Source: Myxacorys chilensis ATA2-1-KO14 (GTDB lineage Bacteria > Cyanobacteriota > Cyanobacteriia > Leptolyngbyales > Leptolyngbyaceae). From it: a DNA stretch of 64,000 bases. The stretch lies in assembly GCA_019359275.1 (NCBI GenBank), contig JAHHHP010000002.1:1-64000 (forward strand), in the 5' to 3' direction. Below the pieces are notes generated by a model. It was given only the letters and a program-made list of their open reading frames with translations, was not told the origin of the DNA and ran no database searches. The position numbers were made by a program, and so were the translations under genes. Below, piece after piece: positions 8,462 to 18,542 of this stretch (the stretch's first letter is position 1; every line of letters begins with the position of its first letter).

Positions 8462-9472
8462 ATGACCAAGCAGCGAGTTCTCTCAGGTATTCAGACCACT
8501 GGTAATCTGCATTTAGGCAACTATCTAGGTGCAATTCGCAACTGGGTTGAGGGACAAAGCCAATACGAGAATTATTTCTTTCTAGCGGATCTACACGCGA
8601 TTACTGTACCCCATGATCCATCTACGCTAGCGGCTGACACTTACAGAATGGCGGCAGTGTATTTAGCCTGTGGTTTGGATCTCCAACACACGACAATTTT
8701 TGTTCAGTCTCACGTTCCTGCCCATACAGAACTCGCTTGGTTACTCAGTTGTATCACTCCGTTGAACTGGTTGGAAGACATGATCCAGTTCAAAGAGAAA
8801 GCGATCAAACAAGGTCAGGACGTAGGAACAGGGTTGCTGACTTACCCAGTTTTAATGGCGTCAGACATTTTGCTGTATGAACCCGATAAAGTTCCGGTGG
8901 GAGAAGACCAAAAACAGCACTTAGAGATCACACGAGATATTGTCGATCGCTTTAACCACAAATTCGCGACGCCAAAAGCACCCGTTCTTAAGCGCCCGGA
9001 GCCACTAATTCGGGCAGAAGGTGCGCGGGTGATGAGCCTTAGTGATGGCACAAAGAAGATGTCGAAGTCTGATCCATCAGAGTTGAGCCGCATCAATCTG
9101 CTCGATCCACCCGAAGCAATTCAAAACAAAATTAAGCGCTGCAAAACTGATCCGATTCGAGGTCTAACCTTTGGCGATCCAGAGCGCCCTGAGTGTAACA
9201 ATTTGCTGACGCTCTATATGTTGCTTTCGGGCAAAAGCAAAGACGAAGTGGCAACAGAGTGTCAGGATATGGGCTGGGGACAGTTTAAACCATTGCTAGC
9301 AGAAACAACGATCGCAGCGCTCAAACCCATCCAAGAGAAGTACGACGCCATCATGGACGATCAGGGATACTTAGAGTCAGTGTTGCGATCGGGACGTGAG
9401 AAAGCTTCTGCGATCGCAAACCAAACACTGAACAAAGCCAAGAAAGCAATGGGATACACCTTGCCCAGTTAG
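8462..9472 (+). CDS. trpS: tryptophanyl-tRNA synthetase
   Basis: Charges tRNA-Trp with tryptophan in the cytoplasm using ATP. It is a class I synthetase of 336 residues, normal for the bacterial enzyme. The HIGH-type motif appears as TGNLHLGNY near residue 14, and the KMSKS loop as KKMSKSD near residue 199. Other family blocks are FLADLHAITVPHDP and PVLMASDILLYEPDKVPVGEDQKQHLE. ATG start at 8462. About 180 bases upstream contain no gene. It is monocistronic or followed by the MetF-like gene after a 128-base gap. Confidence 0.97.
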   Translation: MTKQRVLSGIQTTGNLHLGNYLGAIRNWVEGQSQYENYFFLADLHAITVPHDPSTLAADTYRMAAVYLACGLDLQHTTIFVQSHVPAHTELAWLLSCITPLNWLEDMIQFKEKAIKQGQDVGTGLLTYPVLMASDILLYEPDKVPVGEDQKQHLEITRDIVDRFNHKFATPKAPVLKRPEPLIRAEGARVMSLSDGTKKMSKSDPSELSRINLLDPPEAIQNKIKRCKTDPIRGLTFGDPERPECNNLLTLYMLLSGKSKDEVATECQDMGWGQFKPLLAETTIAALKPIQEKYDAIMDDQGYLESVLRSGREKASAIANQTLNKAKKAMGYTLPS

Positions 9473-9600
9473 AAACGCTATTAGTGTTCTAAATCAGAGT
9501 TGTTCCAAATTAATTTCTTGTAAAGGTTTCGAGCGGTTGCTTCAAATTTTGAGTAGACGACCGATACCCTAGAGCAAATGCAATCCATTCCTAATCGCTC

Positions 9601-10578
9601 ATGACAAACTTCCGATTTGCCAAATCTTATGGTCAAGCCCCGCTTTCTGCATTTCGGACAGCGGCTGAAGCAGGAGAGTTTCTGATTACGGCAGAGGTCG
9701 CTCCGCCAAAGGGGGCTGACCCATCCCACATGTTGGCGATGGCGCACATGCTGAAAGGAAGGGTTCATGGCGTCAACATCACAGATGGTAGTCGAGCGGT
9801 AATGCGGATGTCATCGCTGGTTTCGGCAGCACTGTTATTGCAGCAAGGAATAGAACCGATCTATCAGGTGGCGTGTCGCGATCGCAACTGCATCGCCCTG
9901 CAAGCGGATTTAATGGGAGCGCAAGCGCTAGGCATTCGGAACGTGTTAGCGCTGACGGGCGATCCCGTGAAAGCAGGAGATCATCCAGCGGCGCGGGGCG
10001 TGTTTGAACTTGAATCGGTGCGCTTGTTGAAGATGATCGATAAACTCAACTGCGGCTTAGATTGGAACGATCAGCCTTTAACGGATGGTGCGACTGAACT
10101 ATTCTCTGGAGCCGCTGTTGATCCCCAGTGTGGCAGTTGGTCAGGCTTGCAGAAGCGCTTTGAGCGGAAATTAGAAGCAGGTGCACAGTTTTTTCAAAGC
10201 CAATTAATCACTGATTTTGATCGATTGGACCAATTTATGACGGGGATCGCCAAAGGTACAGGCAAACCTGTTCTTGCTGGAATATTTTTATTGAAGTCGG
10301 CCAAGAATGCTCGATTCATCAATCGGGCTGTGCCAGGAGTAAACATTCCAGAGCATATTATTGAGCGATTGGAGAAGGCGTCTGATCCGTTGTTGGAAGG
10401 AGTTGCGATCGCGGCAGAACAAGTCTTACTCGCAAAAGACCTATGCCACGGGGTTCACATGATGGCAGTTAAGCGAGAAGACTTAATTCCACAAGTTCTA
10501 GATTTGGCTGGTATTGCGCCCTTGAGCAAGCCCTCTGTAGAAGTAGAAGCAATGCGTCATAATGGCGTCAGTGTTTAA
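9601..10578 (+). CDS. methylenetetrahydrofolate reductase family protein
   Basis: A 325-residue flavoprotein of the MetF superfamily, which reduces 5,10-methylene-THF to 5-methyl-THF for methionine synthesis. The barrel starts with ITAEVAPPKG, followed by VHGVNITDG, then IYQVACRDRN, NVLALTGDPVKAG and AGAQFFQSQ. The cyanobacterial form differs from Escherichia coli MetF in sequence, so folate reductase activity is family inference. It begins at ATG 9601 and is followed after 26 bases by the alkyltransferase gene on the same strand. Confidence 0.88.
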   Translation: MTNFRFAKSYGQAPLSAFRTAAEAGEFLITAEVAPPKGADPSHMLAMAHMLKGRVHGVNITDGSRAVMRMSSLVSAALLLQQGIEPIYQVACRDRNCIALQADLMGAQALGIRNVLALTGDPVKAGDHPAARGVFELESVRLLKMIDKLNCGLDWNDQPLTDGATELFSGAAVDPQCGSWSGLQKRFERKLEAGAQFFQSQLITDFDRLDQFMTGIAKGTGKPVLAGIFLLKSAKNARFINRAVPGVNIPEHIIERLEKASDPLLEGVAIAAEQVLLAKDLCHGVHMMAVKREDLIPQVLDLAGIAPLSKPSVEVEAMRHNGVSV

Positions 10579-10604
10579 GTCGGCCAAGTTATAAGACAGT
10601 CAAT

Positions 10605-11138
10605 ATGATTCAGTCTACTGTCGCTACTCAGGCGAAGCAACTCTTTGTTGATTCGATCCCGTTTGCCTTGGGTCACATTCTCGTCGTGTCAGATGGTGAA
10701 AGCCTGTGCGCGGTAGACTTCTCCGACTATGAAGCACGGATGATGCGACTGCTTAGACAGCGGTTTGGGCAGGTAGATCTGATTCCAACATCAAATCTGC
10801 AAAGCATTTGTGATGCTCTCCGCTCTTACCTATCGGGCAACTTTTCCAGTTTAGATAATATTCCTCTTAGCTTAGGCGGAACACCGTTTCAGCAGCAGGT
10901 TTGGTTGGCGCTAAGAACCATTCCTGTCGGACAGGTTTGGACATATGGACAGTTAGCGCACGCGATCGGGCGACCTACAGCTTATCGAGCCGTAGGCATG
11001 ACCAATTCTCTCAACCCGATCAGCATTGTGCTGCCTTGCCACCGCGTCATTGGAGCGAATAGAAAACTAACTGGATATGCAGGAGGCTTGGAGCGTAAAC
11101 GCTGGTTGCTCCAGCATGAAGGCGTAGAGGGCTATTGA
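10605..11138 (+). CDS. ogt: methylated-DNA-[protein]-cysteine S-methyltransferase
   Basis: A 177-residue suicide DNA repair protein that moves O6-alkyl groups from guanine to its own cysteine. The active-site PCHRVIG is present near residue 146, the helix-turn-helix region as GQVWTYGQLAHAIGRPTAYRAVG, and the C-terminal GYAGGLERKRWLLQHE. An N-terminal domain precedes the catalytic one, as in Ogt rather than the stand-alone form. It lies 26 bases after the MetF-like gene and is probably co-transcribed. Confidence 0.93.
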   Translation: MIQSTVATQAKQLFVDSIPFALGHILVVSDGESLCAVDFSDYEARMMRLLRQRFGQVDLIPTSNLQSICDALRSYLSGNFSSLDNIPLSLGGTPFQQQVWLALRTIPVGQVWTYGQLAHAIGRPTAYRAVGMTNSLNPISIVLPCHRVIGANRKLTGYAGGLERKRWLLQHEGVEGY

Positions 11139-11234
11139 TACGGGTTGATCTGGATAGCTATAGAGAGATGCTGACACAGTTGAGATTCTAGAGCTACGAT
11201 CAGAGAAATTCTGCTGGAATAAATTGCGTCGATT

Positions 11235-12539
11235 ATGACCGATAGCCCCGAATTACCCCAAAACCCCTATGTTGTAGGCAACCCTGTTCCGCCCCTCAAA
11301 TTCATTGGACGCACCAGCGAGATTGAAACCGCGTTCGATCAAATCTTTAGTCGGAGTAATTTAGCCGTTTGGGGCGGCCCAGGAATCGGAAAATCATCGT
11401 TTCTAGAACTGTTGGCATCGCCTCCAGCTTGGAAAGTGCGGGGTCACGATCCATCGAATGCGATCATTGTCATTCTCAGTTGTCTCAGCATCGAACCGTT
11501 TACAGCTACCCATTTCTGGCGGGAAGTCTTCGTTCTGCTGAAAGAGCAACTGAGCGATGAACCAGATATTGAGGCAGAAGTGACTAAATTGATCGACAAA
11601 GGCGATACCAATAAAGATTGCCTCAGACATATTTTGCGAGAGCTAGGCAAAAAAGGAAAGTTTTTGCTGCTGCTCGTGGATGATTATGATGTCGCCCTTC
11701 GTCCCCATGAGAACTACAGGGATCAAGAGATCATGGTGTTTTTGAGCGATTGTCGCAACCTTGCCTCTCATTCGCGAGAGCGGCAATTTCTCTCGATGGT
11801 CGTTACGTCGCTGCGGCGGTTAAACGAACTCGGTCCAAAACTCAAGCCCGACGGCTCTCCTTGGTATAACCACTATCTTTTTCAACCGCTCAAATCGTTT
11901 AGTGAAACCGAAGTCGCGGGTTTGCTGGGCGGAATGCCCATGACCCCTGCCTTGCGAGAGGGCATTCGCGAAGTCGCTGACGGCAATCCATTACTGTTAC
12001 AGAATGCCGGATTTCTGTTGTATCGGGAACTTCGTGCCGGACATGTGCCTCAAGCGGACAACTTTGCGAAAGATTTTCAGCAAATGACGGAACACTATTT
12101 TGAGGACGTTTGGAATCTGTCTACCGAGATTGAACAAACGTTATTAATGCTACTGGCATTAGTCAACCTCAAAGGTCGAATTCCAGGCAAACGTTACGAT
12201 TTGGGCGATGTAGATATCATTTTCAGTCAGAAAGAGCGAGAATTAAGGGATCTAGAGGAACGTGGAGTAGTCTTCCATCAGGTGCATGACGGTCAGAAGG
12301 TCTATCAATTTGCCTCGTCGCTAATGGAGTGGTGGGTGATCAAAGAGATTGAAAACAGTGATGAAGCATCTCTGCAAGCCCGCCAAAAAGGATTTCTCAA
12401 CTTGATGAGTCATCGCCAAGCGGAGAGTGTTACAGCGGCGATTCGCTGGTTGTGGCAGCATAAGGAAGCAATGCCCTCGATCCTGGCATGGTTAGGGAAG
12501 CTATCGGCAGCATTGCCCAAAGGCTTCATGCAAGGGTAG
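11235..12539 (+). CDS. P-loop ATPase, nSTAND/AAA-like
   Basis: A 434-residue ATP-binding protein of unknown role. After a short N-terminus containing NPYVVGNPV and FIGRTSEI, it has Walker A GGPGIGKSS near residue 44 and Walker B LLLLVDDYD near 145, followed by an arginine- and leucine-rich helical region and a winged-helix-like section. No effector domain (nuclease, protease, TIR) was recognised at the C-terminus. The next gene encodes a second ATPase with the same N-terminal NPY-G-P signature. The two are probably co-transcribed (34 bases between). Confidence 0.75.
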   Translation: MTDSPELPQNPYVVGNPVPPLKFIGRTSEIETAFDQIFSRSNLAVWGGPGIGKSSFLELLASPPAWKVRGHDPSNAIIVILSCLSIEPFTATHFWREVFVLLKEQLSDEPDIEAEVTKLIDKGDTNKDCLRHILRELGKKGKFLLLLVDDYDVALRPHENYRDQEIMVFLSDCRNLASHSRERQFLSMVVTSLRRLNELGPKLKPDGSPWYNHYLFQPLKSFSETEVAGLLGGMPMTPALREGIREVADGNPLLLQNAGFLLYRELRAGHVPQADNFAKDFQQMTEHYFEDVWNLSTEIEQTLLMLLALVNLKGRIPGKRYDLGDVDIIFSQKERELRDLEERGVVFHQVHDGQKVYQFASSLMEWWVIKEIENSDEASLQARQKGFLNLMSHRQAESVTAAIRWLWQHKEAMPSILAWLGKLSAALPKGFMQG

Positions 12540-12573
12540 GTTGACCGGGTAGGTAACGTTTTATCTTTGGTAT

Positions 12574-14532
12574 ATGAGCGATTCGTTCGGTCGAAAAAAT
12601 CCTTATATTATTGGTCGTCCCATCGTAGAGCCGGAGATGTTTTTCGGACGGGAGACTCTGTTTGAATTTATTCAGGATAATTTGCTGCAAGGGGCGCAGG
12701 TGATTTTGCTCCACGGGCAACGCCGGATTGGAAAATCATCTGTGTTAGCGCAGATTCCGCACTTTGTGAAGCTGAAAGATTTTGAGTTTGTGCCGCTTTC
12801 GCTCGAAGGAGATAGCCGCAAACCACTTGGCATGGTACTACATGAACTGGCGCGGGATTCCCTCGATTATTTTGATCGCTTCAAAGATCAAGTCGAGGTT
12901 CCTTCGATCGAAGAGTTGACCGAACAGCCTCAGCTGTTTGTCGATCGCTTCTTACCAGATCTGCGGCGGGTGCTGGGCGTGAAGAACATTGTGCTGCTGC
13001 TTGATGAGTTTGATGCCGTAGGAGACTACAGACCTGACATGACCGATGCGGCGGGTCATTTGTTTCCATTTTTGCAGTCAGAAGTCTATCAGCACCGGGA
13101 TCTATACATCATTCCAGTTGTGGGACGGCAGCTTACGGACTTACGATCGCTGCTCAGTCTGTTTCGAGAAGCGCCTTACCAGGAAGTGGGACTGCTCGAT
13201 CGACGCAGCGCCGAGAAATTAATTACGAAACCGGCTGAGAAAATTTTAGAGTACTTTCCGGGTGCGATCGACGCCATCTTAGAACTTTCTGCAGGACATC
13301 CTTATTTCACGCAGATGCTTTGCTTCTCGCTATTTATTAATGCACGAGAAGAAGGGCGCTGGAAGGTAATTCGCGATGATGTCAAGAAGATTGTTGACCG
13401 GGCAATCGAGTTTGGAGAAGGGGGACTAGCTTGGTTTTGGGACGGCATTCCGCTTCCAGAACGAGTGGTGTTTTCAGCCGCTGCCGAAGTTCCAGAACTG
13501 AAGTTAGCCGCGAATTTGGGTGATTTGTCGCTGGAATTTACAGAGATAGAGCCGCTGGAATTGTTAGGCGACTGCGGTGTGATTGTGACTGATGACATCC
13601 GCCGCAGCATTCTCAATCTTGTGAATTGGAAATTTCTGCAAGCGTCTACCCATCGTCCACGGGTTCGCTCAGCAACGATCCCACCCAGCATTTCGACTTA
13701 CCGAGTCACAATCGAACTAGTGCGTCGATGGTTGGTCGGCAGGCATCCGATTCGTAAAGAGATTAAAGAACTCAGTATGTTGAGTCCTGAAGCTGACGCT
13801 TTGTACCAACGGGCGAAGCGCGATCGCGCTGATCACGGCGCGACACCTAGAACCGCAACGCTGCTTGATCGAGCATTAAAACTCAATCCCAATCATTTTG
13901 AAGCGCTGTTGGAACTGGCTTCAACACTTGCTGACTTGGAGCAGTTTGCGCGAGCGATCGTCTCTTACGAACGAGCGTATTTAATCGATCCGGTTCGGGT
14001 TAGGGACGTCTACATTAGAACGTTTTTGAATTATGCAGCGCAGTTGAGAGATTTAGGGCAGTTTGATGACGCGATCGCACGGTTAAGAGATGCCCTAGCT
14101 CTTGAACCTGTTAGAGAAGGACAAGAACTGCTAGAACAAGTTCGTCGGGCAAAACAGTTAGATGAAAAGCTCAAAGTAAACTCTCTAACAAATGGCAATG
14201 GACATGTCGCGACAAAAAGCACGACTGAATTGAAGGTGCAAGATCTAGATTTTGCGATGCTAGAGAACAATTTTGCGCGCTTGGTTAATCAAGTTCAAGC
14301 CGAAGCGCCAAATGACATGAAAGGCAAAGCGTTAGAGCGGTTAGATGATCTACAGAAGGAAATTTTTAATGAGAAAGAAGTAGATATCCCAACGCTAGTC
14401 TATGTTCATCGGTGGTTTTCTAAGAATTTGCCATCTACGATCGCGCAGACCGTCACCGATTTTGTCGATAAAGTCATTGCCAAAACATTTGGCAAAGATT
14501 CTGCCGAGTCAGAAAATCACTCGAATCGTTAG
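12574..14532 (+). CDS. P-loop ATPase with TPR repeats
   Basis: A 652-residue multidomain protein. Order: N-terminal NPYIIGRPI and FFGRETLFEFI; Walker A GQRRIGKSS near residue 50; Walker B IVLLLDEFDAVG near 146; a helical lid and winged-helix region to about 400; then two or three tetratricopeptide-like repeats around 405-510 (NPNHFEALLELASTLADL, FDDAIARLRDALALEP); then an alpha-helical tail. TPRs normally bind proteins, so a scaffold or signalling ATPase is a reasonable inference. It pairs with the upstream ATPase. Its stop overlaps that of the convergent DUF3574 gene by four bases. Confidence 0.78.
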   Translation: MSDSFGRKNPYIIGRPIVEPEMFFGRETLFEFIQDNLLQGAQVILLHGQRRIGKSSVLAQIPHFVKLKDFEFVPLSLEGDSRKPLGMVLHELARDSLDYFDRFKDQVEVPSIEELTEQPQLFVDRFLPDLRRVLGVKNIVLLLDEFDAVGDYRPDMTDAAGHLFPFLQSEVYQHRDLYIIPVVGRQLTDLRSLLSLFREAPYQEVGLLDRRSAEKLITKPAEKILEYFPGAIDAILELSAGHPYFTQMLCFSLFINAREEGRWKVIRDDVKKIVDRAIEFGEGGLAWFWDGIPLPERVVFSAAAEVPELKLAANLGDLSLEFTEIEPLELLGDCGVIVTDDIRRSILNLVNWKFLQASTHRPRVRSATIPPSISTYRVTIELVRRWLVGRHPIRKEIKELSMLSPEADALYQRAKRDRADHGATPRTATLLDRALKLNPNHFEALLELASTLADLEQFARAIVSYERAYLIDPVRVRDVYIRTFLNYAAQLRDLGQFDDAIARLRDALALEPVREGQELLEQVRRAKQLDEKLKVNSLTNGNGHVATKSTTELKVQDLDFAMLENNFARLVNQVQAEAPNDMKGKALERLDDLQKEIFNEKEVDIPTLVYVHRWFSKNLPSTIAQTVTDFVDKVIAKTFGKDSAESENHSNR

Positions 14533-14996
14533 AAGGACGCGCACAGCGGCTCATCAACCCGCAGCACTGACTCTTGTTTAAAGGCATTTTTATAGGCTTT
14601 CCGAATTTGCTCGACGGCTCCGTTGCGATCGTTGCCAGACGGATAGAGCAATATCAAGAGCTTCGATCGTTCTTTGGTAACGGTTCCAGTCGAGGTTTGG
14701 AATTGACCTGTGCCTGTTAACAAGGTCAGACCTTCTGGGAAAAGAGGAGTGATTTTACGGTCTATAAACTGTTGAAACTCGGGTTCGGTGATCACTGAGC
14801 CATCTGGTTTAGATAAGCCAAAAAATAGCTCGGTTCTGGCAAAACTCTTCCCGTTCAATTGGTTGTTACACACTTGAAGATCGGTTAGTGCTTCATAGGA
14901 TCTTCGGGCATAGATATCGAACGCTAATGCAAACGTCAGGAACAGCCCAGTCAACAAAGAAGCTCCTATCAGAGCGCGACGGAGTTGAAATTTCAT
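14529..14996 (-). CDS. DUF3574 domain protein, membrane-anchored or exported
   Basis: About 155 residues. An N-terminal hydrophobic segment ([19 protein letters not shown]) is an anchor or signal peptide; the rest is the DUF3574 domain, recognised by [30 protein letters not shown] and the terminal [14 protein letters not shown]. Function of the family is unknown. Two adjacent ATG codons exist; AAGGA lies too close to the first (14999), so I prefer the second (14996). The gene converges on the TPR ATPase with a four-base stop overlap and diverges from lysS. Confidence 0.8.
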   Translation of the reverse strand: MKFQLRRALIGASLLTGLFLTFALAFDIYARRSYEALTDLQVCNNQLNGKSFARTELFFGLSKPDGSVITEPEFQQFIDRKITPLFPEGLTLLTGTGQFQTSTGTVTKERSKLLILLYPSGNDRNGAVEQIRKAYKNAFKQESVLRVDEPLCASF

Positions 14997-15171
14997 CATT
15001 TCCTTGGTAGGCAGTTGTCATAAGCAATACACGTCGGTTTCAGAGGCGTTATGCAGCAGGTTGAGGAAGGCTAACCTTCAAGACATCAAATCAGCTGAGT
15101 TTGCAAGTTTGAATCAGTCCTTTGGAAAATCGCTTTATAATTGGAGACTGCGATTAGCGAACATCAACGTC

Positions 15172-16686
15172 ATGTCAGAAGAACTCCGTGCCACTCGAAT
15201 CGAAAAAGCTGAGCAATTAAAGCAATTGGGCCTAAATCCCTATGCTTATGGGTGGAAATCGACCCATCATGCAGCGGAGTTGCAGGCAAAATTTGCGGAG
15301 TTGCCGAGTGGGGAAGAAGTAGAAATCGAGGTTGCGATCGCGGGTCGCATCATGGCACGGCGAGTCTTCGGAAAGCTGGCGTTCTTTACCTTGCAAGACG
15401 AAACCGGAGCGATTCAGCTTTATCTGGAGAAGAAACGCATTCAAGAAAACATGGGTTCTCAGGATGCAGAAGCCTTTGAGCATCTGAAGCAGTTGACCGA
15501 TGCGGGCGATATTTTAGGCGCAAAAGGAACAATTAAGCGCACCGAGAAAGGTGAACTATCGGTGTACGTGCAAGAATACACAATGCTGACGAAATCGTTA
15601 TTACCATTACCCGACAAATGGCATGGATTAACGGACGTTGCAAAACGCTATCGTCAACGCTACGTTGATTTGATCGTAAATCCTGAAGTCCGCGATGCGT
15701 TTAGGAAACGAGCATTAGTCACAGCTGGAATGCGTCGCTATTTGGATCAGCGAGGCTTCATTGAGATCGAAACGCCTGTTTTGAACTCAGAAGCGGGGGG
15801 AGCAGATGCGCGTCCGTTTGTCACCTATCACAACACGCTGGAGATGGAGCTTTACTTAAGGATCGCAACTGAGTTGCACCTAAAGCGCCTGATTGTCGGC
15901 GGATTTGAGAAAGTGTTTGAACTCGGTCGCATCTTTCGTAACGAAGGCATTTCGACGCGCCATAACCCAGAATTCACCTCGATCGAGGTCTATCAAGCGT
16001 ATGCTGACTACAGCGACATGATGGATCTAACTGAAGCCTTAATTACAACGGTGACTCAGGAGGTTTTAGGATCGTTAAAGATCACGTATCAAGATCAAGA
16101 GATTGATTTGACTCCACCTTGGCGGCGTGTCACGATGCATGACGTGGTGAAGGAGAAGTCAGGACTTGATTTCACGCAGTTCGCGACGGTAGAAGAGGCG
16201 AAAGCGGCGGCAAAGCAAGCGGGACTTCATGACATTGACAAATGTGAGTCGATTGGCAGAGTTCTAAATGAAGCATTTGAGCAAACGGTAGAAGAAACGC
16301 TGATTCAGCCAACGTTTATTCTCGACTATCCGGTTGAAATCTCTCCATTGGCAAAACCGCATCGCTCGAAGCATGGGCTGGTAGAGCGGTTTGAGTTGTT
16401 TATTGTGGGACGGGAGACGGCAAATAGTTTCTCAGAGTTGACCGATCCGCTTGATCAGCGCGATCGCTTAGACGCCCAAGCCAAGCGAAAAGCTGCTGGA
16501 GACCTCGAAGCGCAAGGCGTTGACGAAGATTTCTTAACCGCGTTGGAATATGGAATGCCGCCAACGGGAGGGCTAGGTATTGGTATCGATCGCTTGGTCA
16601 TGTTGCTGACTAATTCTCCTAGCATTCGCGATGTCATTGCATTTCCATTGCTGAAGCCAGAAAAAGGAGAGCCTGAGGAGACCTAG
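15172..16686 (+). CDS. lysS: lysyl-tRNA synthetase, class II
   Basis: Charges tRNA-Lys with lysine. A 504-residue class II enzyme: N-terminal OB-fold anticodon-binding domain ([20 protein letters not shown]) then the catalytic core with motif 1 ([10 protein letters not shown]), motif 2 ([10 protein letters not shown] followed by [10 protein letters not shown]) and motif 3 ([12 protein letters not shown]). I use the ATG at 15172, where the family begins ([19 protein letters not shown]). The open frame continues upstream to 15004, but those 56 codons lack family sequence. The ABC exporter gene begins five bases after the stop. Confidence 0.96.
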   Translation: MSEELRATRIEKAEQLKQLGLNPYAYGWKSTHHAAELQAKFAELPSGEEVEIEVAIAGRIMARRVFGKLAFFTLQDETGAIQLYLEKKRIQENMGSQDAEAFEHLKQLTDAGDILGAKGTIKRTEKGELSVYVQEYTMLTKSLLPLPDKWHGLTDVAKRYRQRYVDLIVNPEVRDAFRKRALVTAGMRRYLDQRGFIEIETPVLNSEAGGADARPFVTYHNTLEMELYLRIATELHLKRLIVGGFEKVFELGRIFRNEGISTRHNPEFTSIEVYQAYADYSDMMDLTEALITTVTQEVLGSLKITYQDQEIDLTPPWRRVTMHDVVKEKSGLDFTQFATVEEAKAAAKQAGLHDIDKCESIGRVLNEAFEQTVEETLIQPTFILDYPVEISPLAKPHRSKHGLVERFELFIVGRETANSFSELTDPLDQRDRLDAQAKRKAAGDLEAQGVDEDFLTALEYGMPPTGGLGIGIDRLVMLLTNSPSIRDVIAFPLLKPEKGEPEET

Positions 16687-16691
16687 TTTTA

Positions 16692-18479
16692 ATGAGTTCA
16701 AGCACTATTCATCCGCTTCAGCGACTGCTTCGCTACGAGCGCGGCTATCGAAAACCGATCGTTCAAGCCAGCATCTACTCGATTCTAAATAAAGTCTTCG
16801 ACCTTGCGCCGCCGTTTCTAATTGGAATGGCAGTCGATATTGTTGTGAAACGAGAACAGTCCTGGCTCGGCAATCTTGGCGTCACGGGCGTTACGAGTCA
16901 ACTCATCGTTCTTTCGCTGCTCACCCTAATGATTTGGGGCTTAGAGTCGTTGTTTGAGTATGCCTTTGAGCTACGCTGGCGCAATCTTGCTCAAACAATT
17001 CAGCATGATTTGCGAATGAAGGCGTATTCTCATTTGCAGGAGCTAGAACTCGGCTTTTTTGAGGAGCGCAGTACTGGCACATTGCTCTCGATTCTAAACG
17101 ACGATATTAATCAACTCGAACGCTTCCTCGATAGCGGCGCAAATAACATTCTGCAGTTTTTGACGACAGTGATTACGATCGGAGGAACGCTGATCATTGT
17201 TGCGCCTGAAGTGTCATGGTGGGCGATGCTGCCGATTCCGTTTATCATCTGGGGTACGTTGACATATCAAAAACGGCTTACCCCGCGATATGCTGATGTG
17301 CGAGAAAAAGCGGGGCTTATCAGCAGTCGATTAGCCAATAACTTGTCTGGAATTGCAACGATTAAGAGTTTTACCGCTGAAGCGTATGAGCGCGATCGCG
17401 TCAGTGCCGAAAGTGAAGCCTATCGCGGCAGCAATCGCAAAACCATTGCCCTAAGTGCTGGATTTGTGCCTCTCATTCGATTTGTAATTTTGATTGGATT
17501 TACCGCGACGCTGTTTTTAGGAGGGCTAAAAGCCGCTAACGGTCAGCTTTCAGTCGGAATATACAGCTTTATGGTGTTTACCATTCAGCGATTGTTGTGG
17601 CCTTTCACGACCTTAGGTCAAACCTTGGATCAATATCAGCGAGCGATGGCCTCCATCAATCGCGTGATGAATCTGCTTGATACGCCTGTCTCGATTCCAA
17701 CCGGCGATCGCAGCTTGCCTGTCCATCAGGTTCGAGGCGACGTGCTATTCGATCACATCACCTTTGCGTACAACAGTCGGGCGAATGCTCTAGAGAATTT
17801 AACGTTACACATTCCCGCCGGAAAAACGATCGGAGTAGTGGGTTCAACAGGTTCTGGCAAGAGTACGCTGGTCAAGCTGCTGCTGCGGTTTTACGAGATT
17901 CAGCAGGGGCAGATTCTGTTGGATGATATTGACATCCGATCGCTAACATTACACGACTTGAGACGCTGCATTGGTTGGGTCAGTCAAGATGTGTTTCTGT
18001 TTCACGGAACGGTGGCAGAAAACATTGCGTACGGCAGTTTCGATGCAACCCGTGCAGAGGTGATTGGAGCGGCAAAATTAGCCGAAGCCCATGACTTTAT
18101 TGCGCAGCTTCCACACGGCTATGACACGATCGTTGGCGAACGCGGCCAGAAACTATCGGGCGGACAACGACAGAGGTTAGCGATCGCACGCGCTATTCTT
18201 AAAGATCCGCCGATTCTGATTTTAGATGAAGCCACCTCTGCGGTGGATAACGAAACTGAGGCAGCGATTCAGCGATCGCTAGAACACATTACGCAAAATC
18301 GCACAACGATTGCGATCGCGCATCGCCTATCAACCATTCGTCACGCTCACCGGATCTATGTTGTCGAACATGGACAGATTGTAGAACAAGGAATTCACGA
18401 GCAGCTATTAGAACAACGCGGAGTGTATGCCAAACTGTGGCAGGTTCAGTCTGGAGCCAAAGAGCGAGAGTTGCGATGA
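16692..18479 (+). CDS. ABC exporter, fused membrane and ATPase domains (MsbA-type)
   Basis: A 595-residue half-transporter: six predicted membrane helices in the first 320 residues, then an ATPase domain with Walker A GSTGSGKST near residue 385, Q-loop WVSQDVFLFHG, signature LSGGQRQR near 490, Walker B PILILDEATSAVD and the switch histidine in IAIAHRLST. It would work as a homodimer exporting a lipid, peptide or drug; substrate unknown. It starts five bases after lysS and is probably translationally coupled to it. Confidence 0.92.
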   Translation: MSSSTIHPLQRLLRYERGYRKPIVQASIYSILNKVFDLAPPFLIGMAVDIVVKREQSWLGNLGVTGVTSQLIVLSLLTLMIWGLESLFEYAFELRWRNLAQTIQHDLRMKAYSHLQELELGFFEERSTGTLLSILNDDINQLERFLDSGANNILQFLTTVITIGGTLIIVAPEVSWWAMLPIPFIIWGTLTYQKRLTPRYADVREKAGLISSRLANNLSGIATIKSFTAEAYERDRVSAESEAYRGSNRKTIALSAGFVPLIRFVILIGFTATLFLGGLKAANGQLSVGIYSFMVFTIQRLLWPFTTLGQTLDQYQRAMASINRVMNLLDTPVSIPTGDRSLPVHQVRGDVLFDHITFAYNSRANALENLTLHIPAGKTIGVVGSTGSGKSTLVKLLLRFYEIQQGQILLDDIDIRSLTLHDLRRCIGWVSQDVFLFHGTVAENIAYGSFDATRAEVIGAAKLAEAHDFIAQLPHGYDTIVGERGQKLSGGQRQRLAIARAILKDPPILILDEATSAVDNETEAAIQRSLEHITQNRTTIAIAHRLSTIRHAHRIYVVEHGQIVEQGIHEQLLEQRGVYAKLWQVQSGAKERELR

Positions 18480-18542
18480 ACGCCGTCCGCAGTTCTTTGT
18501 TTTCAAGCGACAATAGCAATAGCCATCATTCTTGTCTCTGTC

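Noticed and set aside
15004..15171. 56-codon N-terminal extension of lysS
   Set aside because: No family sequence and no ribosome site; the internal ATG at 15172 matches the family start.
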